Shown: positions 18,415 through 28,165 of the stretch, one piece after another
Layout of the letters: each line of letters opens with the position of its first letter
Numbering within the stretch: the stretch's first letter is position 1
Assembly: GCA_934754655.1 (NCBI GenBank)
Contig: CAKVIC010000007.1
Coordinates: forward strand, 1-64,000
Origin: an uncultured Candidatus Melainabacteria bacterium
GTDB taxonomy: Bacteria; Cyanobacteriota; Vampirovibrionia; Gastranaerophilales; Gastranaerophilaceae
Reading direction: 5' to 3'
DNA: 64,000 nucleotides
The notes under the pieces: generated by a model
Told to the model about the DNA's origin: nothing
The model's input: only the letters and a program-made list of their open reading frames with translations
Database searches by the model: none
Translations under genes and position numbers: made by a program

Positions 18415-19260
18415 TTAGAATTTTGAATAAGAACCTATAAATCTTATTGAAGTCGAAAAATTTTCTAAATCTTTAAGCAAAGCTTGAATTTTAGGTTCTT
18501 TTTGATGTCCATCAAAATCTATAAAAACAGCCTGTTCATCAGAATTGTTATTAATCATTTTAGAACTAATTTGCGCAATATTAATATGATAATTCACAAA
18601 AACTTGCACAATATCAAGCAATGCTCCTTGACGGTCTTGTAAAAACACAGCAATAGTAGTTTTATCCCTACCAGTAGGTTCTGTTTCCGCATCACCAATA
18701 ACAACAAAACGCCTATTATTATTTTTATCATTTTCTATATGTTCTTTTAAAATATTTAAATTAAACAATTCTGCAGTTTTTGGAGTTCCAATAATTGAAT
18801 ATGTTAAATTATAATTGTTTAATAATCTTGCAGCTTCATCCATACTTTCAGCCATTACATAATTCAATTGACGTGGCATTTCATCTCTAATAAAATTTTT
18901 ACATTTTGAAAAAGCATTTGAATTAGCAATAATTCCCGTTACACTATAAAATTCAGTAGTTTTTGATAATAAACAATCATTAACAGGAACATTTGTTTCA
19001 GCCAAAATTTGAATATTTTGATTTTTAGTTACAATCAAATTATCTAAAGTTTCACGAACAATACCTTTATAAGAAGTTTCTATTGGAACTATGGCTATTG
19101 CATTCGCATTTTCATCAACGTAATCTATACATTCTTTAATAGAGCTTAATGAACGCTGATACAAAAATAAATCATAAGCTTTAAAAAGCTTATCCTTTGC
19201 TATTTCAGAATAAGAGCCACCCATTCCTAAACATATAACTTCTTCAAATTTTTTCAGCAT
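18415..19260 (-). CDS. pheA: Prephenate dehydratase
   Basis: 281 residues, monofunctional PDT length (no chorismate mutase). The N-terminus has GMGGSYSEIAKDKLF; catalytic-domain motifs VPIETSYKGIVRETLDNL and NNRRFVVIGD (the TRF motif appears as RRF) are seen. A C-terminal ACT domain (DRQGALLDIVQVFVNYHINIA) should give feedback control by phenylalanine. It converts prephenate to phenylpyruvate. It stands alone, divergent from pgi across a 260-bp spacer that holds no gene I can see. Threonine of the TRF motif is important in the family, so the Arg substitution is worth noting. Confidence 0.9.
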   Translation of the reverse strand: MLKKFEEVICLGMGGSYSEIAKDKLFKAYDLFLYQRSLSSIKECIDYVDENANAIAIVPIETSYKGIVRETLDNLIVTKNQNIQILAETNVPVNDCLLSKTTEFYSVTGIIANSNAFSKCKNFIRDEMPRQLNYVMAESMDEAARLLNNYNLTYSIIGTPKTAELFNLNILKEHIENDKNNNRRFVVIGDAETEPTGRDKTTIAVFLQDRQGALLDIVQVFVNYHINIAQISSKMINNNSDEQAVFIDFDGHQKEPKIQALLKDLENFSTSIRFIGSYSKF

Positions 19261-19520
19261 AAAAACCCCAATAATAAACTACTTTGTCAACAAATCTTAA
19301 CATAATTAACAAAAAAAATCAACGAAACAACAATAATACAAACTCCAAGCATTATATCCAAGACTTTATTAAGAAATCTTAATATAATGTTGAAAAAAAT
19401 ACGTGTTTCGTTTATTATTTATATGCAATTTAAGGGATTTATCTCAGTCGAAAAAGATTTTTACCTCATAAATTGAGTAAATAGTGTTGATTATAGTTTT
19501 TTCATGTAATTGGAGGTACA

Positions 19521-20852
19521 ATGTTAAACAATATTATTAAACATCCTAACTTGGGAATTACAACTTCATTTACTAATGCTAACTTAGAAAAAGTTAACCA
19601 TGTTTTACCACAAGCAGTAGATGAATTTGTTCGCAGAGCAAACCAAAAAGGCCAATTTTTAAATTGGGTTGATTTGCCTAAACATCAACAAGAAAGAATT
19701 GATGAGTTTTATTCAATGGCAGAAAAATTTAAAGCCCAAACTAATGCAAAATATTTAACAGTTTTAGGTATTGGTGGTTCAAAACACACTGTTGAACACA
19801 TGCTTGGAGTTAATGGACTAAATATAGATAACAGCGTTCTATTTTATTCTGATATTGATTCAACAAGCTTAAACCGTTATTTGGCAAGAATTGGCAACAA
19901 TATTAAAAATTCAAATTTTTTAGTTGCTTCAAAATCTGGTTCAACTTATGAAACAAAAGACGGTATGTTAAGAATGAGAAGAATGCTTGTTGAAGCTTAT
20001 AAAGCAGAAGGTTTATCTGAAGAAGAAGCTAATTCTAAAGCTATCAAGCATTTTATTGCTGTTACTGACAAAAACCCTGAAACAAGTGAATTAAGAACTT
20101 TATCTAACAAAGAAAATTGGTTAGGCAAATTATTTATTCATGATGATGTTGGCGGAAGATTTTCATCTTTTGATGATCACGCATTATTTACATTGGCTTA
20201 TGCTGGTTTGTCAAAAGAAGATATGAAGGAAGTTCTATCAGGCGCTCAAGAAATGTCAAAAATCGCGCTAGAAAGTGCTGATTTATCTAAAAACTCACCT
20301 CTTGCTCAAGCAGCATTTTGGGCTAGTGGAGTATTAAATGGCATCAGAGATAGCATTCATATTTATTTAGGTGACATGTTCAGAAACACCGTAACAATGC
20401 ATGCGCAAATGCAAAACGAATCTGTTAAAAATGCTGATAAATCAATACTTTTAGGCGCTGAATGTATGCATCACACATCAGAAGCTATGTATAACCCTGC
20501 GAATAAGTACTCTTTTGCATTTACAGCTCCTGTAGATCATGGAGAAGCTAGCGAAAACGTTGTTGGTTATACTAATGGTATCTGTAAATCTAATGCCGCT
20601 TGTGGCCCTTCAATGCTTGAAACAGTTGAAACTGATAAATTAGGACTAAAAGCAAGAACAGCTGGCGCTCTTACTCAATTAAGAGCTTTCTCAACTGTTT
20701 TCCAAGAAATTCTTGAAAAATTGTTTAAAGGCGAAAAACTACCGGAAGTTTTAGATAGCGTTTTACAACCACACGTAGAATTCTACAAAAAGAATCTAAA
20801 ACCAATTGGCGGTAATGTTCCACCGGTTATTGCAGGTAGAGTTTCAAAATAA
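19521..20852 (+). CDS. pgi: Glucose-6-phosphate isomerase
   Basis: 443 residues, typical of the shorter bacterial GPI class. Motifs: VLGIGGSKHTVEHML, ASKSGSTYETKDGM, and VGGRFSSFDDHALF; the active-site Glu/His/Lys region is preserved in the C-terminal half. It interconverts glucose-6-phosphate and fructose-6-phosphate in glycolysis and supplies fructose-6-phosphate to the mannose and hexosamine pathways used by the sugar island downstream. The ATG follows TTGGAGG. A canonical terminator lies 18 bp after the stop. Confidence 0.95.
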   Translation: MLNNIIKHPNLGITTSFTNANLEKVNHVLPQAVDEFVRRANQKGQFLNWVDLPKHQQERIDEFYSMAEKFKAQTNAKYLTVLGIGGSKHTVEHMLGVNGLNIDNSVLFYSDIDSTSLNRYLARIGNNIKNSNFLVASKSGSTYETKDGMLRMRRMLVEAYKAEGLSEEEANSKAIKHFIAVTDKNPETSELRTLSNKENWLGKLFIHDDVGGRFSSFDDHALFTLAYAGLSKEDMKEVLSGAQEMSKIALESADLSKNSPLAQAAFWASGVLNGIRDSIHIYLGDMFRNTVTMHAQMQNESVKNADKSILLGAECMHHTSEAMYNPANKYSFAFTAPVDHGEASENVVGYTNGICKSNAACGPSMLETVETDKLGLKARTAGALTQLRAFSTVFQEILEKLFKGEKLPEVLDSVLQPHVEFYKKNLKPIGGNVPPVIAGRVSK

Positions 20853-20870
20853 TTGTTATTCATAATATGT

Positions 20871-20905
20871 AAAAAGCGATAGAAATAAAATCTATCGCTT
20901 TTTTG
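20871..20905 (+). terminator. Rho-independent terminator of pgi
   Basis: Stem AAAAAGCGATAGA / TCTATCGCTTTTT with a 7-base loop, ending in a T-rich run. It closes the pgi transcript ahead of the opposing gene. Confidence 0.88.
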
Positions 20906-20956
20906 TTATAAAATATAAGCACTAAAAAAACTCAACTTCCGACCGAAATCTTAAAT

Positions 20957-22381
20957 TTATTTTCCCATTTCTTCCATTGCGATTTGCCAACTGTCTTTAT
21001 ATTCAACATCTTTTGATGCAACCTCATCAGGCAAACCGGCATGATGAATATGCTCAAGTAAAAAGTCCTCTGTCATTTCTATCGGTTTTGAGATATTGTC
21101 ATCAGAATCTTGGCAAATAAATACGGTTTTACCATTTTTATCGGTTTTGTAATTAACAATTGTTATTTCATGACCGGCTAATTGATTATTATTATCCGGA
21201 TCTTCCCAAGTATAACCTATTATAACATTGTGACCTAAATTCAAAGTGTCTAACAAATCCTTTTTTATAGCTTCAGGAGATTTGGTATGACCACTCAATC
21301 TTCCATTATTGTCAACTGTTTGATAAGTTACAGAAGTTGTATTTTTATTCTCCATAACGGATTCAACATAAGTTTTTTCAAAATCAATTAATCCGCCATC
21401 TTCTTGAGTCCAACTATTAGGAGCTCTTTTATCAGTCAAAGAATCATAAGTTTGTTGTGAGCCTAATTGCATCATTGTTGATTGCATTAAAACATCAATT
21501 ATTGAACGTTCTCCGGCATCTCTATGATTATTTTGAATTCTTGCACGTATAATTGCATTTTTATCCGGTTTAAGTTTTAATGTGATTTTATCAAAATCCA
21601 TTGATTTAACAGGTGTCTTAAAAGCTTCTAATAACCACAAAACATCAACAGTCTTGTCAGACAAGCTCTTTGTATCAATCGTTTTAGTCACTTCATTTTT
21701 CGGAGATGTTAAACCTTCTACCATCCTAAAAAATTCAGCAGGATTTTTTGTAGCTAAATCAAACTCAATACTTGCAGTTGGACATGTTCCTGTATGCATA
21801 TTATCCAAATCATAATTAGCTTTAGCAATTGTTTCCTTATCCTCTGATAAATTTGTAACTAAACCTATAACAGAACGTTTATATTCATAAGGAATATCTT
21901 CACAAGTTTGTGTTATTACATAAGGATTCTCAATAATATCAAGACATTCTTTTAGTACAGTTATATTATCCAACCCTTTATCACGTTCATCTTTCAAAAT
22001 CTTATACAAATTATCTAAAACGCTGCTTTTATCATCCGATTGATTTTTTAACAAAGTTCCAGATTTTAATGCAAAATTCAATTTTCTACGATAATTTGGA
22101 CTTAATTCCTTTAATAATTCATTATATTTTTTTTCTTCGCTTTTTGTTTGTAATTGAGTTCTCACTGCTGTGGCGGAAACATAATCAGATGCTCTAAAAT
22201 TTGGCACGCTTTGCATATATTGTCTGCTTTTATCCTTTTGCGTACCTTGTGCACTTTGCGGAATTTGAGCGTTTTGAACACCTTGCATTGCAACATTAGA
22301 ACTAGCGGGTTGAGCCTTATAAAAATTGCCCATACCGCCAGTTTGTTGAACCATCATATTTTGTAAATTTACACTAACCAT
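20957..22381 (-). CDS. Putative papain-like cysteine protease-fold protein
   Basis: 474 residues, no named family recognised. The Gln/Ser/Ala-rich N-terminus (1-60) looks disordered and lacks a classical signal peptide. A helical region covers about 80-180. Then HTGTCPTASIEFDL places Cys200 at a helix start, and AGHEITIVNY (His404) followed by VFICQDSDD (Asp425/Asp427) reproduces the Cys...His...Asp layout and 'GHxxxIxxY...D' strand pattern of papain/C39/C58-like peptidases. This suggests a secreted or effector-type peptidase or transglutaminase-like enzyme. The fold call is inference from motifs. It is flanked by unrelated genes and probably monocistronic. Confidence 0.55.
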   Translation of the reverse strand: MVSVNLQNMMVQQTGGMGNFYKAQPASSNVAMQGVQNAQIPQSAQGTQKDKSRQYMQSVPNFRASDYVSATAVRTQLQTKSEEKKYNELLKELSPNYRRKLNFALKSGTLLKNQSDDKSSVLDNLYKILKDERDKGLDNITVLKECLDIIENPYVITQTCEDIPYEYKRSVIGLVTNLSEDKETIAKANYDLDNMHTGTCPTASIEFDLATKNPAEFFRMVEGLTSPKNEVTKTIDTKSLSDKTVDVLWLLEAFKTPVKSMDFDKITLKLKPDKNAIIRARIQNNHRDAGERSIIDVLMQSTMMQLGSQQTYDSLTDKRAPNSWTQEDGGLIDFEKTYVESVMENKNTTSVTYQTVDNNGRLSGHTKSPEAIKKDLLDTLNLGHNVIIGYTWEDPDNNNQLAGHEITIVNYKTDKNGKTVFICQDSDDNISKPIEMTEDFLLEHIHHAGLPDEVASKDVEYKDSWQIAMEEMGK

Positions 22382-22565
22382 ATATTAATAAAAACATCTT
22401 TACGAAAAAAATTGACAATATATGAAGATTTGTAAAGACGAATTTTCACATAAAAAAAAATTTTTTGACAATCTCAAATTCTCAAATCTATAAATAGTAT
22501 CGCATTGGATTATTGCTAAAATATTATGCTTAAGGTATTCTATAAATAATAATAAGGGAGAGGTC

Positions 22566-23828
22566 ATGTTAACACAAATTGAAACTGTAAATAATATCAA
22601 TAATGCATTAAAAGAAATATTTGAATTTATCCAAACTAATAACGAAATCAACTCTGATTTTGAAGAATACATTAAAACCGTTGCAGCTGGTAATATGCCT
22701 ATAAATCAGGTAGAGAAGGTTTTTCTTCCTTATGTATTTGAACGTAGAATTGGCGAAAATTCTGAATCAATAATTGAAAAATTTTTAAATACAAAAACTT
22801 CAAAATTTCAAAATATTATAGAAGCTTTTATGAATGCACAATATTCAATTTTTGAAATAAAAAAAGTTTTAAAAAACGGGTTTGAATTATTAAATTTAAT
22901 AAACGAAAAAGTTTACAATATTATGCCACTAACTAAAATGACAAATTTTCGTGGCATTTATTCCGGACAATTTATCGTTGCAAGAATATTTGAATATGAA
23001 GGACAATACTATATTATTGAAATTGCGAATGTACTTTCTCACTCTCAAGCCACAGAAGCGATGCGTTACGCAGTTATGCGCCTAGTGCAAGCTCCAGAAT
23101 TACTATACTTAGATAATCCGGAAAAAGAAAATGAGATTAAAGCAACAATAAATGATATGTATTCAAAATTTATAAAAACCTTTAATAAAGATATAATTTT
23201 AACAACTAATAAACATGCGGATGAAATTATTGGAGCATTCAACGAAGATTCTGAAATCGATTTATCAGATAAAGGTTCTAATATTGAAAACTACAAATTT
23301 TTCCACGTAAAAGAATTAGATAATAATTATAACAATTTTTTAGAAAATTCTGTTGGCGGATTTTCTTCACATCAAGAAGTTTATGATGTTGCAGTGTTAT
23401 TTGATAAAGAACATGGACTTTACGCAATTCCGTTTTACGAAACATTTACCAAAATTTTTGAAAATAAAGATGAAGTCGAAAATGCTAAAGATTGTGTAAA
23501 TTATTTTTTAACAAATGATTCTATTCCAATAACTGTGTTAGATAAAATTTCAGCACAATACCCTAATTTTATGCAAACAATAAACGAAATTTTAGAAACA
23601 AACTATACCTATGAAGATTTACTAAAAACTTATAAATCAACTTATTTAAAAAATAAATTATATTCTTCTGCAACGGTCTTATTTTGTTCAAAAGCTTTTT
23701 CACAGATTTTTGATGTCATAACGGAACCTCAATCCGAGAAACCACAAATCACGCAAAAAGTCGGAAGAAATGAGCCATGTCCTTGTGGTAGCGGAAAAAA
23801 ATTCAAAAACTGTTGCGGAAAAGAATAA
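22566..23828 (+). CDS. SEC-C motif protein
   Basis: 420 residues. The last 25 residues carry a SEC-C zinc motif (GRNEPCPCGSGKKFKNCCG), the same metal-binding finger found at the SecA C-terminus and in many unrelated bacterial proteins. The preceding 390 residues are acidic and mostly helical with no recognised family. The start is preceded by AAGGGAGAGG. The motif may bring the protein to ribosomes or SecB-like partners in other systems; the role here is unknown. It is convergent with era. Confidence 0.8.
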   Translation: MLTQIETVNNINNALKEIFEFIQTNNEINSDFEEYIKTVAAGNMPINQVEKVFLPYVFERRIGENSESIIEKFLNTKTSKFQNIIEAFMNAQYSIFEIKKVLKNGFELLNLINEKVYNIMPLTKMTNFRGIYSGQFIVARIFEYEGQYYIIEIANVLSHSQATEAMRYAVMRLVQAPELLYLDNPEKENEIKATINDMYSKFIKTFNKDIILTTNKHADEIIGAFNEDSEIDLSDKGSNIENYKFFHVKELDNNYNNFLENSVGGFSSHQEVYDVAVLFDKEHGLYAIPFYETFTKIFENKDEVENAKDCVNYFLTNDSIPITVLDKISAQYPNFMQTINEILETNYTYEDLLKTYKSTYLKNKLYSSATVLFCSKAFSQIFDVITEPQSEKPQITQKVGRNEPCPCGSGKKFKNCCGKE

Positions 23829-23870
23829 TTCTTAACAAAAAAAATTTCATTAAATTAGTTTTTTAAAGAC

Positions 23871-24767
23871 TTAAGCTTCATCCGAAGTATACCCAAAAGC
23901 TTTAAGGTTTTTATCCTTTTTGCGCCAATCTTTTGCGACCTTAACCTCTAGAGATAAAAAGACTTTTTTATCAACAATTTTTTCTAGCTCTAATCTGGCT
24001 TCCGTCCCAATCTTTTTCAATAGACTTCCACCTTTTCCTATAATAATGCCTTTTTGACTTTTTTGTTCACAATAAATTGTAGCAAAAATTTTATCAATAT
24101 CATCTTTTTCTTCATATTTATCAATTGTAATCGCAACAGAATGAGGAATTTCATCTTGAGTATTCATCAATATCTTTTCTCTTACAATTTCTTCAGCAAT
24201 TGAACGCATTGTTTCTTCTGTAACAACATCATCAGGATAAAGCATTTCACCTTGTGGAAGCTTTTTGTAAATATTTGATAACAAAGTATCTTTATTTCGT
24301 CCAGTTTTTGCGGAAATTCTTATAATTGGGACATTTTCTTCAAACAAAGTTTTATAAGACAACAAATTCTCTTCGATTTTTGCAGAATTCTTTATTTTAT
24401 CCACTTTATTCATAACAATAATTATCGGAATTTTAGTGGTTTTTAATAGATTCTCAACAATCCATTTATCACCTTTACCTGCAGGCTCACATCCATCCAC
24501 AAGAAAAAGTATTAAATCAGCATCCGGCAATGCAAACTTAGCTTCATCAACCAAAAATTCACCAAGCTTATTCAAAGGTCGATGGACGCCAGGAGTATCA
24601 ATAAATATTATTTGACCTTCTTTATCTGTTAAAATTCCTTTTATACGTTTCCGCGTTGTTTGAGCCTTATCTGTTGCTATAACAATTTTTTGCCCCAAAA
24701 TTTGGTTCAAAAGTGTTGATTTACCGACATTAGGCCTACCTATAATTGTTACAAATCCACATTTCAT
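23871..24767 (-). CDS. era: GTPase Era
   Basis: 298 residues. G1 GRPNVGKST (10-18), the Era-specific TTRKRIKGI switch region, G3 DTPGVHRP, G4 NKVD and the C-terminal KH domain (GIIIGKGGSLLKKIG) are all present. Era binds the 3' end of 16S rRNA and assists 30S assembly. No clear Shine-Dalgarno sequence precedes the ATG. It appears monocistronic, without the usual rnc, ybeY or recO neighbours. Confidence 0.96.
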   Translation of the reverse strand: MKCGFVTIIGRPNVGKSTLLNQILGQKIVIATDKAQTTRKRIKGILTDKEGQIIFIDTPGVHRPLNKLGEFLVDEAKFALPDADLILFLVDGCEPAGKGDKWIVENLLKTTKIPIIIVMNKVDKIKNSAKIEENLLSYKTLFEENVPIIRISAKTGRNKDTLLSNIYKKLPQGEMLYPDDVVTEETMRSIAEEIVREKILMNTQDEIPHSVAITIDKYEEKDDIDKIFATIYCEQKSQKGIIIGKGGSLLKKIGTEARLELEKIVDKKVFLSLEVKVAKDWRKKDKNLKAFGYTSDEA

Positions 24768-24918
24768 AAATTAAGTCTATCATAAAAAATTATTTTAGTA
24801 AAAATTACTCAAAATACCCCCCAGTTGGATTATGGTTATTTAAGTAATTGTGAGCTATATATAGTTTATCAATATTCAAAAAAGAAGTCAAAACTAAATT
24901 CAAATAAGGAATTAAGCA

Positions 24919-25560
24919 ATGGATGAAAAAGTTAAAATTTTTGTTGTAGAAGATTATCTATTAGCTCGAGTGACGACAAGAAAAGCTTTAGAGCTTTATA
25001 GCGATATTGAAGTTGTTGATGATTTCGAATCAGCAGAAGATTGCATAAAAGCTCTAGAAGATAACGAGGTTCAAGTCGTTTTAATGGATATCGGATTACC
25101 TTATATGAATGGTATTGAGGCAACAGAAATAATCAAAAGTAAATTTCCTGATATTAAAGTAATAATGCTAACCTCACATGAAGAAGAGGATGAAGTAATA
25201 TCTAGTTTATATTGTGGTGCTAATGCTTATGCTTTAAAAGATATTTCAATGGATAGGCTACATAATTTAATAATAACAGTTAACAAAGGATCGTTATGGA
25301 TTGATCCTCAAATCGCACAAATAGTACAAAACACTTTCTCAAACATTAAACCATCAGAGAAAGTCGATTTTAAACTTACTAGTAGAGAAAAAGAAGTCTT
25401 GCAGCTTATGGTGCAAGGTTTATCAAACACACAAATTGCTGATAGAATTATAATTAGTCCACACACTGTTAAAGCACACGTATGTAATATTTTCGAAAAA
25501 ATGGCTGTCACAGATAGGGTACAAGCTGCAGTAAAAGCTGTTCGTCACGGAATTTCATAG
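24919..25560 (+). CDS. NarL/FixJ-family response regulator (orphan)
   Basis: 213 residues. Receiver with Asp57 (LMDIGLPYMNG) and the YALKD lysine region, then a LuxR-type HTH at about 148-208 (LTSREKEVLQLMVQGLSN, SPHTVKAHVCNIFEKM). It is closely similar in layout to the regulator at 4835, but there is no kinase next to it. The ATG follows AAGGAATT. It lies just ahead of the surface-sugar island but on the opposite strand to manC, so a link to that island is only possible. Confidence 0.92.
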   Translation: MDEKVKIFVVEDYLLARVTTRKALELYSDIEVVDDFESAEDCIKALEDNEVQVVLMDIGLPYMNGIEATEIIKSKFPDIKVIMLTSHEEEDEVISSLYCGANAYALKDISMDRLHNLIITVNKGSLWIDPQIAQIVQNTFSNIKPSEKVDFKLTSREKEVLQLMVQGLSNTQIADRIIISPHTVKAHVCNIFEKMAVTDRVQAAVKAVRHGIS

Positions 25561-25617
25561 GAGAATTTTAGTTTGAATATGAATATCAATAAAACGTTTT
25601 TTATGAAAAAACCTAAT

Positions 25618-27003
25618 CTAAACCCGTCCATAGCAATCTTCATATCGAATAATATCATCCTCTGAAATATAATCGCCTTTTTGCACTTCAATAATTTTCA
25701 GCTCTTTTTCATAAGGGTTTTGAAGTGAATGTTTAGCCTTAAGCGGAATATCAATGCTATCGCCCGCATAAACATCATATTTTTTGTCATCAAGTAATAC
25801 TAAAGCTTGCCCCTCAAGCACAACCCAATGCTCAGAACGATGATTATGTGATTGAACCGACAATTTTTGATGAGGTAAAACACATATAGTTTTAGTTAAA
25901 TATCCATCCCCTTCATTCATACAAGTATAATAGCCCCAAGGTCTAAAAACTGTTTTATGCAATTTTGTCGTATTTGATTCTTTTAACTTTTCATAAAGCT
26001 TCTTAACACTTTGAGAATCCGACATTCTGCAAGCCATAATAGCATCTTCTGTTTCTACAATAACAACATCTTCAAGTCCTGATACTGCAACTAGTTCTTT
26101 TTGTGAATAGATAAAAGAATTTTTAACATCATTTACAACAACCTTGCCTGTTAAAACATTGCCATTTTCATCCTTTGGTTTTATTTCATACAAAGATTGC
26201 CAAGAGCCGAGATCATTCCAGTCAGATTCTAATTCAATTAAAGCAATTTTATCAGATTTTTCCATAATAGCGTAATCTATTGATATTGACGGCATTGATT
26301 CATATATTGAATAATCAATTTTTGTACTGTTTGAAAAATCAAGATTTTTTAGAGGGGCAAAAATTTCTGGCTCATATTTAGCAAATTCATTAAGTAAAGT
26401 TGAAATTTTTGCCATAAAAATCCCAGCATTCCAATAAAAATTTCCACTATTTAAATATTCTTGAGCAGTTACTAAGTCTGGTTTTTCAACAAATTTTTCG
26501 ACCTTGAACCCAACATCAAAACTTTGGGCAGTTTTAATATATCCATAACCAGTTTCAGGATAAGTCGGTTTGATACCAAATGTTACTATGTATCCAGCTT
26601 GAGCAAGCTTTTCGCCCTTCCTTACAGTTTCGACAAAAGCTGCTGTATTATTAATTAAATGATCAGATGGCACAATTAAAACAATATCATCATCATTATT
26701 ATTTTTTTGCATAAAATATTCAAGAGTACAAGCAATAGCAGGCGCAGTATTTTTACCAAGCGGTTCAGCAATTACTAGATTATTTGAATCAATAGAATTA
26801 AGCTGAAGCTTTATATCTTGAAAATGTTTTATATTTGTAACAGTTGCAATATTTTCAGCAGAAGAAAACTTTCTTAAACGAAGAAAGGTTTGTTGTAATA
26901 AACTATTTTCATTATCAAGTGAAAGCAATTGCTTAGGATACATATCCCTAGATAAAGGCCACAACCGGCTACCACTACCTCCAGCTAAGATTATTGATTT
27001 CAT
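25618..27003 (-). CDS. manC: Mannose-1-phosphate guanylyltransferase / mannose-6-phosphate isomerase
   Basis: 461 residues from the ATG at 27003 with AAGGAGAAG upstream. The N-terminal nucleotidyltransferase has GGSGSRLWPLSRDMYPKQ and VPSDHLI. The C-terminal cupin isomerase domain begins at about 350 (FRPWGYYTCMNEGDGY) and keeps the zinc-binding pattern SVQSHNHRSEHWVVLEG. It makes GDP-mannose for polysaccharide or glycan synthesis. It is divergent from pseB across a 168-bp spacer and marks the left edge of the sugar island. Confidence 0.94.
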   Translation of the reverse strand: MKSIILAGGSGSRLWPLSRDMYPKQLLSLDNENSLLQQTFLRLRKFSSAENIATVTNIKHFQDIKLQLNSIDSNNLVIAEPLGKNTAPAIACTLEYFMQKNNNDDDIVLIVPSDHLINNTAAFVETVRKGEKLAQAGYIVTFGIKPTYPETGYGYIKTAQSFDVGFKVEKFVEKPDLVTAQEYLNSGNFYWNAGIFMAKISTLLNEFAKYEPEIFAPLKNLDFSNSTKIDYSIYESMPSISIDYAIMEKSDKIALIELESDWNDLGSWQSLYEIKPKDENGNVLTGKVVVNDVKNSFIYSQKELVAVSGLEDVVIVETEDAIMACRMSDSQSVKKLYEKLKESNTTKLHKTVFRPWGYYTCMNEGDGYLTKTICVLPHQKLSVQSHNHRSEHWVVLEGQALVLLDDKKYDVYAGDSIDIPLKAKHSLQNPYEKELKIIEVQKGDYISEDDIIRYEDCYGRV

Positions 27004-27171
27004 AAACTCTTCTCCTTGAAACATATACGCTTTTCTTAATAATATAATTCTTATGTTTAAAAATCAATATTTTATATTTTTTATACTGATAATTAATACA
27101 TAAACATTTAAATTTAAATATGTTTGTAATAAAATTATTAATGTAAAAATATTAACGTTATAAGGAGAAGT

Positions 27172-28164
27172 ATGTTAAATAATAAAACCATTTTAGTTAC
27201 AGGTGGAACCGGAAGCTTTGGTAAAAAATTTATAAGAACAGTTTTTGAAAAATATCCTAATGTTGAAAAAGTTATTATATATTCAAGAGACGAATTTAAA
27301 CAGTTTATGATGTCTAATATGCCTGAATTTAAGCCTCATCAAGACAAATTGAGATTTTTCATCGGTGATGTTCGCGACAAAGAAAGAATGATGAGAGCAT
27401 TTGATGGTGTTGATATTGTTGTTCACGCCGCAGCATTAAAACAAGTACCGGCATGTGAATATAATCCTTTTGAAGCAATTAAAACGAATATTCATGGAGC
27501 ACAAAATGTTATAGATTGTGCAATAGATAAAGGAGTTAAAAAAGTTGTAGCTCTTTCTACCGATAAAGCATGCGCTCCAATTAATCTATATGGAGCGACA
27601 AAGCTATGTTCTGACAAATTATTTATTGCAGGAAACTCTTATTCGGGTTCAAAAGACACTAGATTTTCCGTTGTAAGATACGGAAACGTTGCAGGTTCAA
27701 GAGGTTCAGTAATCCCGTTTTTTCAAAAACTTGTTGCAGAAGGCGCAAAAGAATTGCCAATTACCGATATGAGAATGACACGTTTTTGGCTAAAATTAGA
27801 ACAAGCTGTTGAGATGGTTTTAGAGGCTTTAGAACATATGAAAGGTGGAGAATTGTATGTAAAAAAAATACCTTCAATGAAAATGCCTGATTTAGCAAAA
27901 GCCATTGCTCCTAGCTTAACAATTAAAGAGGTTGGAATTCGACCTGGTGAAAAAATTCATGAACAAATGATTACCAAAGAAGATGCTCCAAATACTATCG
28001 AATTCAATGATTTTTATATAATTCTTCCACAAGTGCAATTTGATAAAATAAAATATGATTATCCTGACGCAAAATTAGTAGCTCCTGATTTTGAATACCA
28101 TTCAGGAAACAACAACAGATGGCTAACTGTTGAAGATATGAAAAAATTAATAAGTGAGATATAA
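27172..28164 (+). CDS. pseB: UDP-N-acetylglucosamine 4,6-dehydratase (inverting), PseB type
   Basis: 330 residues. GGTGSFGKKF Rossmann motif, the S/T-D-K catalytic region seen as STDKACAPINLYGATKL (SDR-type Lys in place of YxxxK as in PseB/FlaA1), and IRPGEKIHEQMI near the end are characteristic of the FlaA1/PseB group. It converts UDP-GlcNAc to the 4-keto-6-deoxy-L-arabino sugar, the first step to pseudaminic acid. It is the first gene of a long forward operon; AAGGAGAAG precedes the ATG. pseC follows 1 bp after the stop. Confidence 0.93.
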   Translation: MLNNKTILVTGGTGSFGKKFIRTVFEKYPNVEKVIIYSRDEFKQFMMSNMPEFKPHQDKLRFFIGDVRDKERMMRAFDGVDIVVHAAALKQVPACEYNPFEAIKTNIHGAQNVIDCAIDKGVKKVVALSTDKACAPINLYGATKLCSDKLFIAGNSYSGSKDTRFSVVRYGNVAGSRGSVIPFFQKLVAEGAKELPITDMRMTRFWLKLEQAVEMVLEALEHMKGGELYVKKIPSMKMPDLAKAIAPSLTIKEVGIRPGEKIHEQMITKEDAPNTIEFNDFYIILPQVQFDKIKYDYPDAKLVAPDFEYHSGNNNRWLTVEDMKKLISEI

Positions 28165-28165
28165 T

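Noticed and set aside
25594..25610. Hairpin GTTTTTT-ATG-AAAAAAC as terminator between the NarL regulator and manC
   Set aside because: Almost all A-T pairs and no stable GC stem; could be chance in AT-rich DNA.
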